A DNA stretch of 64,000 bases from CAZCVI01 sp964502145. Lineage in GTDB: Bacteria > Acidobacteriota > Aminicenantia > UBA2199. Shown in pieces: positions 32,444 through 41,100 of the stretch (the first letter of the stretch is position 1; the number at the start of each line of letters is the position of its first letter). Location: assembly GCA_964502145.1 (NCBI GenBank), contig CAZCVI010000031.1, positions 15,770-79,769 of the forward strand. Reading direction: 5' to 3'. Position numbers and translations under genes: made by a program. The notes below the pieces were generated by a model that was not told where the DNA came from, made no database searches, and saw nothing but the letters and a program-made list of their open reading frames with translations.

Positions 32444-34198
32444 ATGAGAATGAAAAAGTTGCCTATTGGGATATCGGATTTTAAAGATGTGATATCAAAT
32501 GGATATTATTACGTGGATAAAACCCTGTTTATCAAGGAAATCATAGATAGTGACCACAAGATACTCCTTCTTCCCCGTCCCCGGCGATTCGGAAAAACGC
32601 TCAACATGTCCATGCTCAGATATTTTTACGACTGCTGTCCCACCGCATGGGCACCAGAATCCAATTTACTACCACCGATTCCAGCAGTGGAAAACCAACC
32701 CCGGAATACCTATGAACATTTATTCGCTTCCTTGGCCATAAACGAGGCTGGCCAAGAATACTTGGACAAGATGGGTAAATACCCGGTTATTTTTTTATCC
32801 TTAAGGGACATTAAGGATTCCAATTGGGAATCATGCTTGGATAGTTTAAAAAAGCTTATCCAGGAAGAGTATTCTAGGCATTACTACTTGCTAAAAAGCC
32901 AAAAACTAATGCCACACGAACTGGAATACTTCCAGAAGATCATTTCACTAACAGGCAATACAAGCGACTATACTCATAGTCTGAAAAATCTACTTATCTT
33001 TTTAACCCGCTTTTACAATGAACGGGCCGTTATATTGATTGATGAATACGATGCTCCGGTTCACGCGGGTTTTACCCAGGGTTATTATGAAGAGATCATT
33101 AATTTCATTCGTATCTTTCTGGGCGGTGGTTTGAAAGATACCGACCAATACCTGGAAAAAGGAGTTGTAACCGGTATTATGCGCATTGCCAAGGAATCAA
33201 TATTTTCCGACCTCAACAACCTCGGGGTATATACAGTGCTTGCGGAAGATTTTTGCGATTTTTTTGGGTTCACAGAACCGGAAGTAAAAAAAATGCTTGA
33301 AGATTTCCAGGTTCTGGATATGATTGAGCAAGTGCAGTTGTGGTATAACGGTTACTGTTTCGGCGGCAGGGTTATTTATAATCCCTGGTCTATTATTAAT
33401 TTTCTACGCAGCAAGGGAAAAGAGTTCAATCCGTACTGGATCAATACCTCGGACAATAAGATCGTGGATGTGCTGTTGACCAAGAGGGGTTTGGAACTAA
33501 AAAGAGAGTTGGAACAACTGGTCCGTGGTGAGACCATTGAAAAAGCCATTGAAGAGAATATTATTCTTAAAGATATTTCTACCGATGAGGATTCATTATG
33601 GAGTTTCCTATTAATGGGGGGCTATCTGAAGCAAACCACCAAAAGAAGGGACGCTACCGCGGGTAGAATCTTCTACAACCTGTCAGTTCCCAATGAAGAA
33701 GTAAAAACAACCTATACCCGGATTATCCGTCGCTATTTTTCCAGTAAGATTGAAAACGAGAAACTGGAGGTCATGCTCCAGGCATTGATTGAAGGCGATA
33801 TCTTACTCTTTGAAAAAATGTTAAAACTGATTGTTTTAGCAGTATTTAGTTACCACGATTTTGGCGGTGAACCAGAGAAAGTCTATCATGCCTTGGTGGC
33901 GGGACTGTTGATTTGGATAACCAATACGCATGAAGTCAAATCCAATCGTGAATCCGGGTACGGCAGATATGATATTATGATTATCCCCAAAGACCCCGCC
34001 AAAATTGGCTATGTGATCGAGTTCAAATCGGTAGACAAAGAGGCAAACGAAACAATGGAAAATGCACAGGAAGCCGCATTGGCGCAAATCGAAGCCAAAA
34101 AGTACGAAATAGAATTGAAGGAACGAGGCATCACCCGTATCAAAAAATTAGCCATTGCCTTTTTAGGGAAAGATGTTTCGGTGAAGAGTCAAGATTAA
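32444..34198 (+). CDS. AAA-ATPase-like protein with C-terminal PD-(D/E)XK nuclease domain (DUF1703 group)
   Basis: 584 residues, usual size. Opening KLPIGISDFKDVISNGYYYVDKT (as IGISDFKDVI and YYYVDKT) is the AAA-ATPase_like (PF09820) signature, with Walker A RPRRFGKT (45-52) and Walker B AVILIDEYDAPVHAG. A middle helical region carries LWYNGYCFGGRVIYNPWSI, and the C-terminal PD-(D/E)XK_9 domain has GYGRYDIMI and YVIEFKS, giving D and E-x-K. These proteins occur in dozens of copies in some anaerobes, and their role is unproven. A scrap of a second copy's 3' end lies at 36182-36220, beyond the ATPase/DUF4276 pair. Confidence 0.9.
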   Translation: MRMKKLPIGISDFKDVISNGYYYVDKTLFIKEIIDSDHKILLLPRPRRFGKTLNMSMLRYFYDCCPTAWAPESNLLPPIPAVENQPRNTYEHLFASLAINEAGQEYLDKMGKYPVIFLSLRDIKDSNWESCLDSLKKLIQEEYSRHYYLLKSQKLMPHELEYFQKIISLTGNTSDYTHSLKNLLIFLTRFYNERAVILIDEYDAPVHAGFTQGYYEEIINFIRIFLGGGLKDTDQYLEKGVVTGIMRIAKESIFSDLNNLGVYTVLAEDFCDFFGFTEPEVKKMLEDFQVLDMIEQVQLWYNGYCFGGRVIYNPWSIINFLRSKGKEFNPYWINTSDNKIVDVLLTKRGLELKRELEQLVRGETIEKAIEENIILKDISTDEDSLWSFLLMGGYLKQTTKRRDATAGRIFYNLSVPNEEVKTTYTRIIRRYFSSKIENEKLEVMLQALIEGDILLFEKMLKLIVLAVFSYHDFGGEPEKVYHALVAGLLIWITNTHEVKSNRESGYGRYDIMIIPKDPAKIGYVIEFKSVDKEANETMENAQEAALAQIEAKKYEIELKERGITRIKKLAIAFLGKDVSVKSQD

Positions 34199-34277
34199 TG
34201 GTTAATGAAGACTGCTGGTCACGGAAGAAACACTACGGGCAATAAATAGTTAATAGACTGCAGCAACTTGGGCAGTC

Positions 34278-34862
34278 TTAATTGGTATTTAACTCCAGTA
34301 TCTTCTTTAAACCGGATACAAAATTCCTCAAACTGGGGGAGGTATTTTGTTCCAGTTTGAGATGTTTGGATATATTCTTTGATGCATTCAATTTCTGAAA
34401 AGTCGGCAGTATTTTTGACATTTCCTCGGCAGCATTATTGAGAAGATCAGGGTTCCGATATTTTGCCTTGTTTTTATATTTATTGGCATTAAACTTATCT
34501 GGATAAGCAGCTTCTATGGCGTCCATATCTCCAAAATACCAAGACTCCAACTCTCGGCAAACAATACGAATTAAAACTTTACACTTTCCACGATTTTCGC
34601 ACAACTCCGTTAACTCTTTTTTTAATTGGAAACAGTCATTGCTGTCCTGGTCATGCAATATGATAACCATTACTGGTTCGTAGTAATGACTGAAGTATTT
34701 CATTTTATGGGGAATTGATTTTTGCAACTCCGCTTTTCCCTGATGAGGTCGTAAAAAATAATTAATATTGTATTGATACTCCGGGGGTAGAATTAAAGGC
34801 AGAATGTTCTTTAAGACATTCTCCATGGAAGGTTCTTCTAATAAAAATTCCAATCGCATCAT
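34278..34862 (-). CDS. DUF4276 family protein, partner of the upstream ATPase
   Basis: About 194 residues from the ATG at 34862, which overlaps the upstream stop as ATGA; a second ATG follows directly at 34859. LEFLLEEPSMENVLKNILP with a conserved acidic N-terminus, then VMVIILHDQDSNDC and RELESWYFGDMDAIEAAYP match DUF4276 (PF14103). E near the start and D-x-D after a hydrophobic strand are TOPRIM-like metal-binding positions. With an OLD-like ATPase encoded just before, the pair resembles ATPase-plus-TOPRIM nuclease modules (RloA/RloB, OLD, Gabija-like logic). Nuclease activity and a defence role are inference. Confidence 0.8.
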   Translation of the reverse strand: MMRLEFLLEEPSMENVLKNILPLILPPEYQYNINYFLRPHQGKAELQKSIPHKMKYFSHYYEPVMVIILHDQDSNDCFQLKKELTELCENRGKCKVLIRIVCRELESWYFGDMDAIEAAYPDKFNANKYKNKAKYRNPDLLNNAAEEMSKILPTFQKLNASKNISKHLKLEQNTSPSLRNFVSGLKKILELNTN

Positions 34863-36052
34863 TGAAACGGGCCGCTTCCTTTTAAGTATTTTTGTCTCCA
34901 CAGCGAACCCAACATATCCCCGGCTTCAAATAATCCTTTCACGTCCTGGTCTTCTGCGGCGCTTTTAATAGTTGTAAAGCCGTTTGCCTTGTTAAGCCAA
35001 AACAACTCTTCAGGCTTCAACGCATTGACAAAATCCGGCGAGTGGGTGGAAATAAAAACCTGACCTCCACGATCTGCATATTCCCGGAACTCTTCGGCCA
35101 GTTGAGCAAGTAAATCATGATGCAAATAGTTCTCCGGTTCTTCAATGCATAATAACGGGTGGGGCTTGGGGTCATAAAGTAAAAGCAAGTAACCGAACAT
35201 TTTTATGGTCCCATCGGAAACATATCTAGCAATAAAGGGATCCTTAAAGCTTCCATCTTGGAATTTAAGCACGATCCGTCCGTCTTCAGTTTCGGCAGCT
35301 TCGACCTTGGAGATGCCCGGGACCCTTTGGCTCATTTTTTCCAATACCAACTTGAAGATATCCGGATGATTTTCATATATAAATTGGGCCACCTGGGGAA
35401 GATTTTCTCCTTCGGGAGAGAGGTGTTCACTGATGCCAACATCTCGAAGAGATTGGGCGGCTTGGATTTGGAAATTTGAAATATACCAATTATCCAGCAA
35501 TTTCCTAAAACTGGAAATAGCTTTGAATTTTTGAAATTGACCGAGTCCCTTAATGGCCAGGATATCCGGGGAATCCAAAACTTGGTTATCTCTTTGTTCA
35601 CTGGCTTCATCTCTACCATATTCATCTTCGTTAACAATAGCGGTTCCTTCACCCTCGCTGATATCCAAAAACTTCCAAGGGCGGCCACTCCTACCCCGTC
35701 GATAAGACAGAACTTCATTTTTTACAATAGGGAAATTGTCTTTTAAACCGATCTTTAAAGAATAGGTCACCAGTGGTTGACGTTTCTCTTGTTCGGTTTC
35801 GTTTCTGAATTTTATCTCAAATTCAATATCCCCAGTTTCTTCTCTTGAGATCACTTCCTTAAATCCGCCCCGTTTATTGATTGCGCTTCTTACGTTATTT
35901 TTTAGGCAATCGCTCAAGAAGCTAAATACGTCGAAGAGAGTGGATTTACCGGACCCATTTGCACCCAAAAATACACACATGTTGGGCAGGTTTCGTATTT
36001 CGGCGTCTTTAAAGACTTTAAAACCTTTAATCTTAATCTTTTCGATTTTCAT
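34859..36052 (-). CDS. OLD-like / AAA_21 ABC-type ATPase
   Basis: 397 residues from ATG 36052 (GGGTGAT three to four bases upstream); the in-frame ATG at 36079 would add nine residues. SMC/RecF-type ATPase: KIKGFKVFKDAEIRNLPNM at the N-terminus, Walker A LGANGSGKST, ARYVSDGTIKM (signature region), Walker B LLCIEEPENYLHHDLLAQL and H-loop VFISTHSPDFVNAL. The insert between is helical. It is translationally coupled to the DUF4276 gene. Likely a nucleotide-dependent sensor or loader for the partner nuclease. Confidence 0.88.
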   Translation of the reverse strand: MKIEKIKIKGFKVFKDAEIRNLPNMCVFLGANGSGKSTLFDVFSFLSDCLKNNVRSAINKRGGFKEVISREETGDIEFEIKFRNETEQEKRQPLVTYSLKIGLKDNFPIVKNEVLSYRRGRSGRPWKFLDISEGEGTAIVNEDEYGRDEASEQRDNQVLDSPDILAIKGLGQFQKFKAISSFRKLLDNWYISNFQIQAAQSLRDVGISEHLSPEGENLPQVAQFIYENHPDIFKLVLEKMSQRVPGISKVEAAETEDGRIVLKFQDGSFKDPFIARYVSDGTIKMFGYLLLLYDPKPHPLLCIEEPENYLHHDLLAQLAEEFREYADRGGQVFISTHSPDFVNALKPEELFWLNKANGFTTIKSAAEDQDVKGLFEAGDMLGSLWRQKYLKGSGPFQ

Positions 36053-36181
36053 TTTATCACCCATTAACTTCTCAAACAACGATTAATTCTTGATTATAGT
36101 GATATTCCTTCAAAATGTCAATTCAATTCAAGGAACAAGAAACTTTCGTGTCCCTTCCTGACCTTGCCGGTTTTAAAAAAA

Positions 36182-36220
36182 TTTGTAGGAAAAGATGTTT
36201 CCGTGAAGAGTAAAGATTAA
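36182..36220 (+). pseudogene. 3' scrap of a second AAA/PD-(D/E)XK gene
   Basis: Thirteen codons including the stop encode FVGKDVSVKSKD; the intact gene ends FLGKDVSVKSQD (34159-34198). The DNA after the stop (TGGTTA) also matches. The rest of the copy is gone. Confidence 0.65.
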
Positions 36221-36240
36221 TGGTTACACGGGAAATATAA

Positions 36241-36257
36241 CCTGGATTCACCGTCAA
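36241..36257. repeat. single end of the CCTGGATTCACCG repeat family
   Basis: CCTGGATTCACCGTCAA at 36241 with no inverted partner within the following kilobase: a solo or decayed element. Confidence 0.5.
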
Positions 36258-36687
36258 ATTAAAAAAAACTATTTCACCACGAAGATAGTGGCGGCAAAAT
36301 CAGGGGTACAGGTTTTATAACTAAAATCGAGATTAAAAGCAAGAAGGGGAAAAGTATCTAGGCCGATTTCCCCAAAAGAGTATTTGGGGGAAGGAGAAAA
36401 ACGTGGATATACGGAATAATTTTTGAGTGGGCAGAACCAATACTCTATAAACCAGACCAAATGACGATTCAATATAGACGAATACTTGATTAAAATGGTA
36501 TTCCACCGGGGACACATGACCAAGTGCCTGGAACAAATGACCAAGTTCCGGGGCGGGTTGGGCAAAATATTAACCCGTGGTGCAGAGATTGCCGCTATCG
36601 CCTCCACTGTCTCGGCATTACTGTGAAAAAAATAGGTAAGTGCGGTGAGTTCCTGAAAATAGGATTAAAGAGAAGGGATTTCGATAG

Positions 36688-36957
36688 TCAAAACTGCGCG
36701 ACAATCTTGTTATAACTTTCGTGCGAACCAATCCAAAACCATAATACAGTGTTTCCCTCTTTAAAACCGAGCGCTCTCCACCCCAGACTTACACGAACAG
36801 AATAAATAGGCTTCAAGGAGTGAACTTTTTTAAACTGGAGGTTGGGTTGATAAGGATTTTCTTTCCATTGCCTATATGAAACTCTGGCGAGACGTTGGAT
36901 CCTATCCGGCAACTTTTTGAATAATTTGATAAAATCGTCTGTTAAATGTGAATTCAC
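36688..36957 (-). CDS. RelE/ParE-family toxin
   Basis: 89 residues starting at a GTG that overlaps the antitoxin stop as GTGA. SHLTDDFIKLFKKLPDRIQRLAR, YSVRVSLGWRALG and VLWFWIGSHESYNKIV follow the RelE-like fold: N-terminal helices, the central R-(V/L)-x-(L/x)-x-x-x-R-A strand, and the terminal IGSH-x-x-Y strand. Members cut mRNA at the ribosome or poison gyrase; this one looks like the HigB/RelE side because of the IGSHxxY ending. Second gene of the pair. Confidence 0.82.
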   Translation of the reverse strand: MNSHLTDDFIKLFKKLPDRIQRLARVSYRQWKENPYQPNLQFKKVHSLKPIYSVRVSLGWRALGFKEGNTVLWFWIGSHESYNKIVAQF

Positions 36958-37172
36958 AGTTGATCAAACCCCATTTCCTTGGTTTTTCCTATTTTGAAAT
37001 CTGCCAATGCTTTTTCAGCCATTTTTGCCAATTGATCTTCTGTATCCTTAAACGTTTGATCCCAAAGCGATTCGGCCTCAATATCGGCAAGTAATTCCCT
37101 GGCAATTTCATCCTGAAGCGGGACTGGCAACTTCGATGCTTTATTAAACGCTTCTTTCAATAATACGGTCAT
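36954..37172 (-). CDS. antitoxin of the RelE/ParE-type pair
   Basis: 72 residues from ATG 37172, with GAGGAG seven bases upstream; an in-frame ATG at 37187 lies before that site and would place the Shine-Dalgarno inside the gene. KEAFNKASKLPVPLQDEIARELLADIEAE (in part) is the helical region typical of small antitoxins preceding RelE-like toxins; LWDQTF... and ALADFKIGKTKEMGFDQL form the toxin-wrapping tail. The sequence is acidic. Confidence 0.78.
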   Translation of the reverse strand: MTVLLKEAFNKASKLPVPLQDEIARELLADIEAESLWDQTFKDTEDQLAKMAEKALADFKIGKTKEMGFDQL

Positions 37173-37197
37173 TTCACGACTCCTCAATCATAGAATA

Positions 37198-37226
37198 ATA
37201 ATAAATGCTTATTTTATTTTTGTCAA
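37198..37226 (-). promoter_or_regulatory. promoter of the 37 kb toxin-antitoxin pair
   Basis: On the minus strand TTGACA (37226-37221), 17-bp spacer, TATTAT (37203-37198). The leader before ATG 37172 is about 20 nt. Confidence 0.6.
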
Positions 37227-37243
37227 CACCAAACTATAATTAT

Positions 37244-37381
37244 CTAAAATTCGTCCATGTCAGTTTCTGAACCGTGATGCGTGGGATTAAAGGATGACCA
37301 AGATAAAAAGAGAAAAAAGAGAGAAAAGGAATGAACGAATAAAAATGAAAAATACAAAATACGAGGCACTAAATTAAAAAA
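37244..37381. repeat. 137-bp direct repeat, copy 1
   Basis: Begins CTAAAATTCGTCCATGTCAG and ends GAGGCACTAAATTAAAAAA. It is nearly identical to 37931-38067 in the same orientation, with a few substitutions and small indels in the purine-rich middle. The nucleotidyltransferase gene lies between the copies. Confidence 0.88.
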
Positions 37382-37421
37382 AATAATTCACCACGAGGAA
37401 CCCGAACGCTTTTTTACCCCT

Positions 37422-37736
37422 TTATATCTCGATGCCCGTGCGTTTTATTTCTCCTAACAGACCATATGAGGGTTCTTCACTATATTCATTGGCTGAAAAA
37501 ACGACCGTTTCAATTCTGGGGTCAATATGAACAGCTATTGGCGCTACGTTTAACATGGAGGAAAAGTTGTTCACTACACCATCGGCAATGATACAAACAT
37601 CGATATCGCTATTTTTCGTAAAATTCCCCTTGGCATAGGAACCAAAAAGAACCATGTGTCTGATGAGTAGATGCGGCAGCAGCCTGGTTTTTAATTGACC
37701 AACGAGCTGGATTATTTCAAGTGGGACTTGAGCCAT
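37422..37736 (-). CDS. minimal nucleotidyltransferase (MNT-type), orphan
   Basis: 104 residues. MVLFGSYAKGNFTKNSDIDVCII (blocks FGSYAKG and SDIDVCII) is the GS-x10-DxD active site of the MNT/pol-beta superfamily, and VHIDPRIETVVFSANEY may supply the third acidic residue. MNT proteins are usually encoded next to a HEPN toxin, which they neutralise by adding AMP. Here no intact HEPN gene is adjacent; only a degraded short frame lies upstream. The gene is bracketed by direct repeats. Confidence 0.85.
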   Translation of the reverse strand: MAQVPLEIIQLVGQLKTRLLPHLLIRHMVLFGSYAKGNFTKNSDIDVCIIADGVVNNFSSMLNVAPIAVHIDPRIETVVFSANEYSEEPSYGLLGEIKRTGIEI

Positions 37737-37833
37737 TGAATCAACTCCTGACCAAGAGACAAATATGCGGCGGCAAAATCAGCGGTACAGGTTTTATAGA
37801 ACTCCAGTATTTTTCAATATCTTTTATATCCAT
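37712..37833 (-). pseudogene. possible frameshifted remnant upstream of the nucleotidyltransferase
   Basis: An ATG at 37833 opens MDIKDIEKYWS, and in the next frame the sequence continues YKTCTADFAAAYLSLGQELI until a TAA inside the nucleotidyltransferase gene. A one-base shift joins them. YKTCT(A/P)DFAA is also encoded in the repeat block at 36287-36325. It may be the residue of a partner gene; weak evidence. Confidence 0.25.
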
Positions 37834-37897
37834 TTTTCATTCTCATAGCAAACGCATTATAACTAAAATCGAGATTAAAAGCAAGAAGGGGAAAACT
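37767..37897. repeat. interrupted copy of the 36287-36355 block
   Basis: GGCGGCAAAATCAG-GGTACAGG and GAGATTAAAAGCAAGAAGGG match 36287-36355, but here a segment of about 58 bp is inserted at TTATA, which appears on both sides of the insert. The rest of 37737-38124 is direct-repeat copy 2 and AT-rich sequence. Confidence 0.55.
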
Positions 37898-37930
37898 TAA
37901 ATTCATTATTGAAGGACACGTGGGAACGGA

Positions 37931-38067
37931 CTAAAATTCGTCCATGTCAGTTTCTGAACCGTGATGCGTGGGATTAAAGGATGACCAAGATAAAGAGAAA
38001 AAAAAGAAAGAAAAGGAATTAACGAATAAAAAGGGAAAATACAAAATACGAGGCACTAAATTAAAAA
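37931..38067. repeat. 137-bp direct repeat, copy 2
   Basis: Second copy of 37244-37381 in the same orientation, about 690 bp downstream, ending just before the alpha-2-macroglobulin stop codon region. Confidence 0.88.
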
Positions 38068-38124
38068 ATTTGCGGGTACAGCCAATTAGGGCGGCCACAA
38101 GGACCGCCCTATGGATGTTTACTA

Positions 38125-41100
38125 TTATTTGGTTCCTATTTTGACGCGCACACCCTCGGAATGACTGGTGAATTCGGGGGCATACATACACTGGATGGAA
38201 GTAATACCATTGGAGAAATCGCCTTCATGGGTCACTCGCATGGGATACTCAAAGACATAGGTTCCCTTGGCGAGATAATCGAAGAAGAAATTGGTGGAAC
38301 TGTCCTTGGTGGTCTGATAATACCCAAGACCATCCTGCCAACGATACCCGGAAATGACATTCTCGGGTTCCATGGTGGCAGCACGCATATCTTTCATATG
38401 GACATACTCCATATCACGGTCAACTCGCAACTCAATACGAACTTTGATGCGATCACCGACTTTTACTGAAGTGGCGGCAGTAATGGGATGCAACACGGGA
38501 CCGGTGTCAGACGGCTTTTCAACAAAAAGCTTCTTACTTAACTTCAAGGGGGTGTCGGCTGGGGTGATCTTGTCAAGATTTTCAAAATACTGCCAATACA
38601 AACTACCCCACGCGACAATACTATTGTTATTCTGCACTTTGACATAACCCATATCAGACACAATGTCTTTACCGGTCCAAGAGGTTTTGAAATAACCGGT
38701 GCCAGCTTCGACAGCAGTGGTTTCACTATTGCCAGTGGTGGCGGTGTACTTGCCAGGGATAATGACCAGGGGATTGTCTTTACCCAGGGTGATTTCGGGG
38801 GGTAAATTCTCTTTTAGCCAATCGTCACCTTTTAATAATAAAGCATAACACGCTTCGGCTGTGGCCTTGGTCGTGCCCCAATCCTGGGTTTGCTTGGACT
38901 TTAATAACCAAGTCTTTAATTCATCAACAGATTTGGCATCATTCATGACCTCGGAAAAAACCTCAATCAATAGGGCGTGGGTCTCTATGGGTGCCTGATA
39001 CCAATAATATCCGTAACTGGACTTCCAATACATGCCCATCTCCTCAGAATAAAGCGCGAACTCCTTGATGGATTTTCCAATGGCCAGGGCGGTGGGGGTA
39101 TCACCATACCGTTTCAAACTCAAGGCGATCATGCCCTGTATGTACTTGTTGGTTTGGAAATCAGTCCAATACTTTTTGGCCTGCCCCTTGTAATATTGGA
39201 AGGCTTTCTGATTGGCAGCATCCATGGGAATATGCTGGAAATAACTACGGGCATATAAATAATGAATCTGGGTGAAACCAAGATGATTTAAATTCAAGTC
39301 AACATCATTCTTGATCAACCATTTATAATCCTTGGTAATCTCACGGTCAAGATACGGGACAGCTTGACTGATCATACGACTGATATCGGGATTGGTCTTG
39401 ATATTGAGAACATTTAACACGCCAAGATGGGCGAAGCCACAGACGATGTGCTGGGTGATCCAACGAGACTCCTGCATGCCCTTAAACCACGGCCACGCAC
39501 CGGAAGCCATCTGTCCCTCAGACATTTTTTTCAAGGTGCGCTCCATCTGGTTTGCCATTTCATTAAGATCAAACAACAAGGCGATACGCCGTTTGCGTTG
39601 GGTTTCGTTCTGGCCGTTTAATACCCACGGGGTCTCTTCCAATAAGACACTCTTTAACTCCTGGTTCTTTTCGAGATTGGAAAGCAGGGCATTGGCATTG
39701 GGAGAATCTTTGGCATCAATGGCATTTTTCCATAAATTAAAAACAGACTTGATCTTGGGATTGGCATTCACAATATGAGCGGCCATACTGTTGGCATAAA
39801 AACGGCTGAACATCTGCTCCATGCATTCATGGGGATACTCAATCATGTACGGCAAGGCTTGCACGGCATACCACACGGGATTGGAAGTAAACTCCAGGGT
39901 CACGCGCTGATGCTTCAAAGTCTTGGAAGTGGCGGAAGCGATTAATTTATCAAACTGGAACGTTTTGGTCTGTTTGGCCCGCACGGGTAAGGGCATACTC
40001 TCGGTGACAAGCATGCGGTTGCGCAAAATAGGCACGACCATCTCCTCACCATCACTGAACTTGCCAGCCCGGGCAATCACACGATAGGTCACGGCATCAT
40101 AATCATCGGGCACTTCAATACTCCAACTAACAAGCGCACTCTGTCCCTTTTTCACTATAAACGGTTTGCCACTGTCGGTTAACTTGAAAGAAGCATCCAC
40201 GGGTTTCATGGTCACAGCATCCAACAGGGTTAACTGGGCGGTGCCGGAAAGTTCCTTGTCAGAGAGATTGGTAATCTTGGAAGTGAAAACAAGAGCATCA
40301 CCCTCACGGAAAAACCGGGGGGCATTGGGCACGACCATTAAATCTTTCTGGGTAACCAATTCATTAAACAAAAAGCCGCTTTCAAGCTTTTTAGTATGGG
40401 CAAATCCCATCATTTTCCATTTGGTCAAGGCTTCGGGTATGGTAAAAGCGATCACAATCTCACCCTCGGCAGTGGTTTGGAGGTGGGGGTAGAAAAAAGC
40501 GGTTTCATTAAAGTTCGTTCTGACTTGAACGGGTTCGGCAGTGGCAGCTTTAACTGGAACGGTGGTTTTTGGTTCGTCAGCGCCGTTTTTCCCGCCATCT
40601 TTACCGCCTTTTTTATCTGCCAGACCATCAACCATGCCCGGAGCTTGCGGGGTAATCCCGCTACTGAGGGACTCTGCTTTGACCATTGGCGCTGGCATGG
40701 CTTCGGGCATCGCCGCATTGCGGGCCATCTTATAAAACCTCCTGTTACCATAGGGATTCCAGGAAAAACCAAACCAATTCAAATCATCATAGGTTCTAGT
40801 GATTATATTCTCATAGTTGTACAAGGTGCCAACAAGCTGGGAACCAATAGTATTAAAATAAGTATTGCTGTTCCAATACCGGGTAATACCATTATATGGA
40901 AAAACACTGAACCCCCAGTAATGGGGTAAAAAAGCATCCAGCGAGGCATCGTACAAGGAAGCAACCATCTCGGCAGCCACTTTATCGCCTTTAGGCCCCT
41001 TGATCTTGATACGCCACTCTGTATTCTCGCCGGGTAATAATTTGTTCCTGAAGGTTTCAAAAGAGAGTTCCAACTTTTTATTGCTCCAGGGCACCAGAAT

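Larger units (their letters stand above)
36053..36687. other. intergenic region with gene relic and repeat fragments
   Basis: Contains the relic at 36182-36220, a single end of the CCTGGATTCACCG repeat at 36241-36257, and a block at 36287-36355 that reappears, interrupted, at 37767-37897. The minus frame at 36269-36607 has no Shine-Dalgarno or recognisable domain and spans these repeats; I do not call it a gene. Confidence 0.5.

Noticed and set aside
36269..36607. 112-codon minus-strand frame
   Set aside because: Spans repeat fragments, has no ribosome-binding site or domain, and is not conserved in the second copy of the block.
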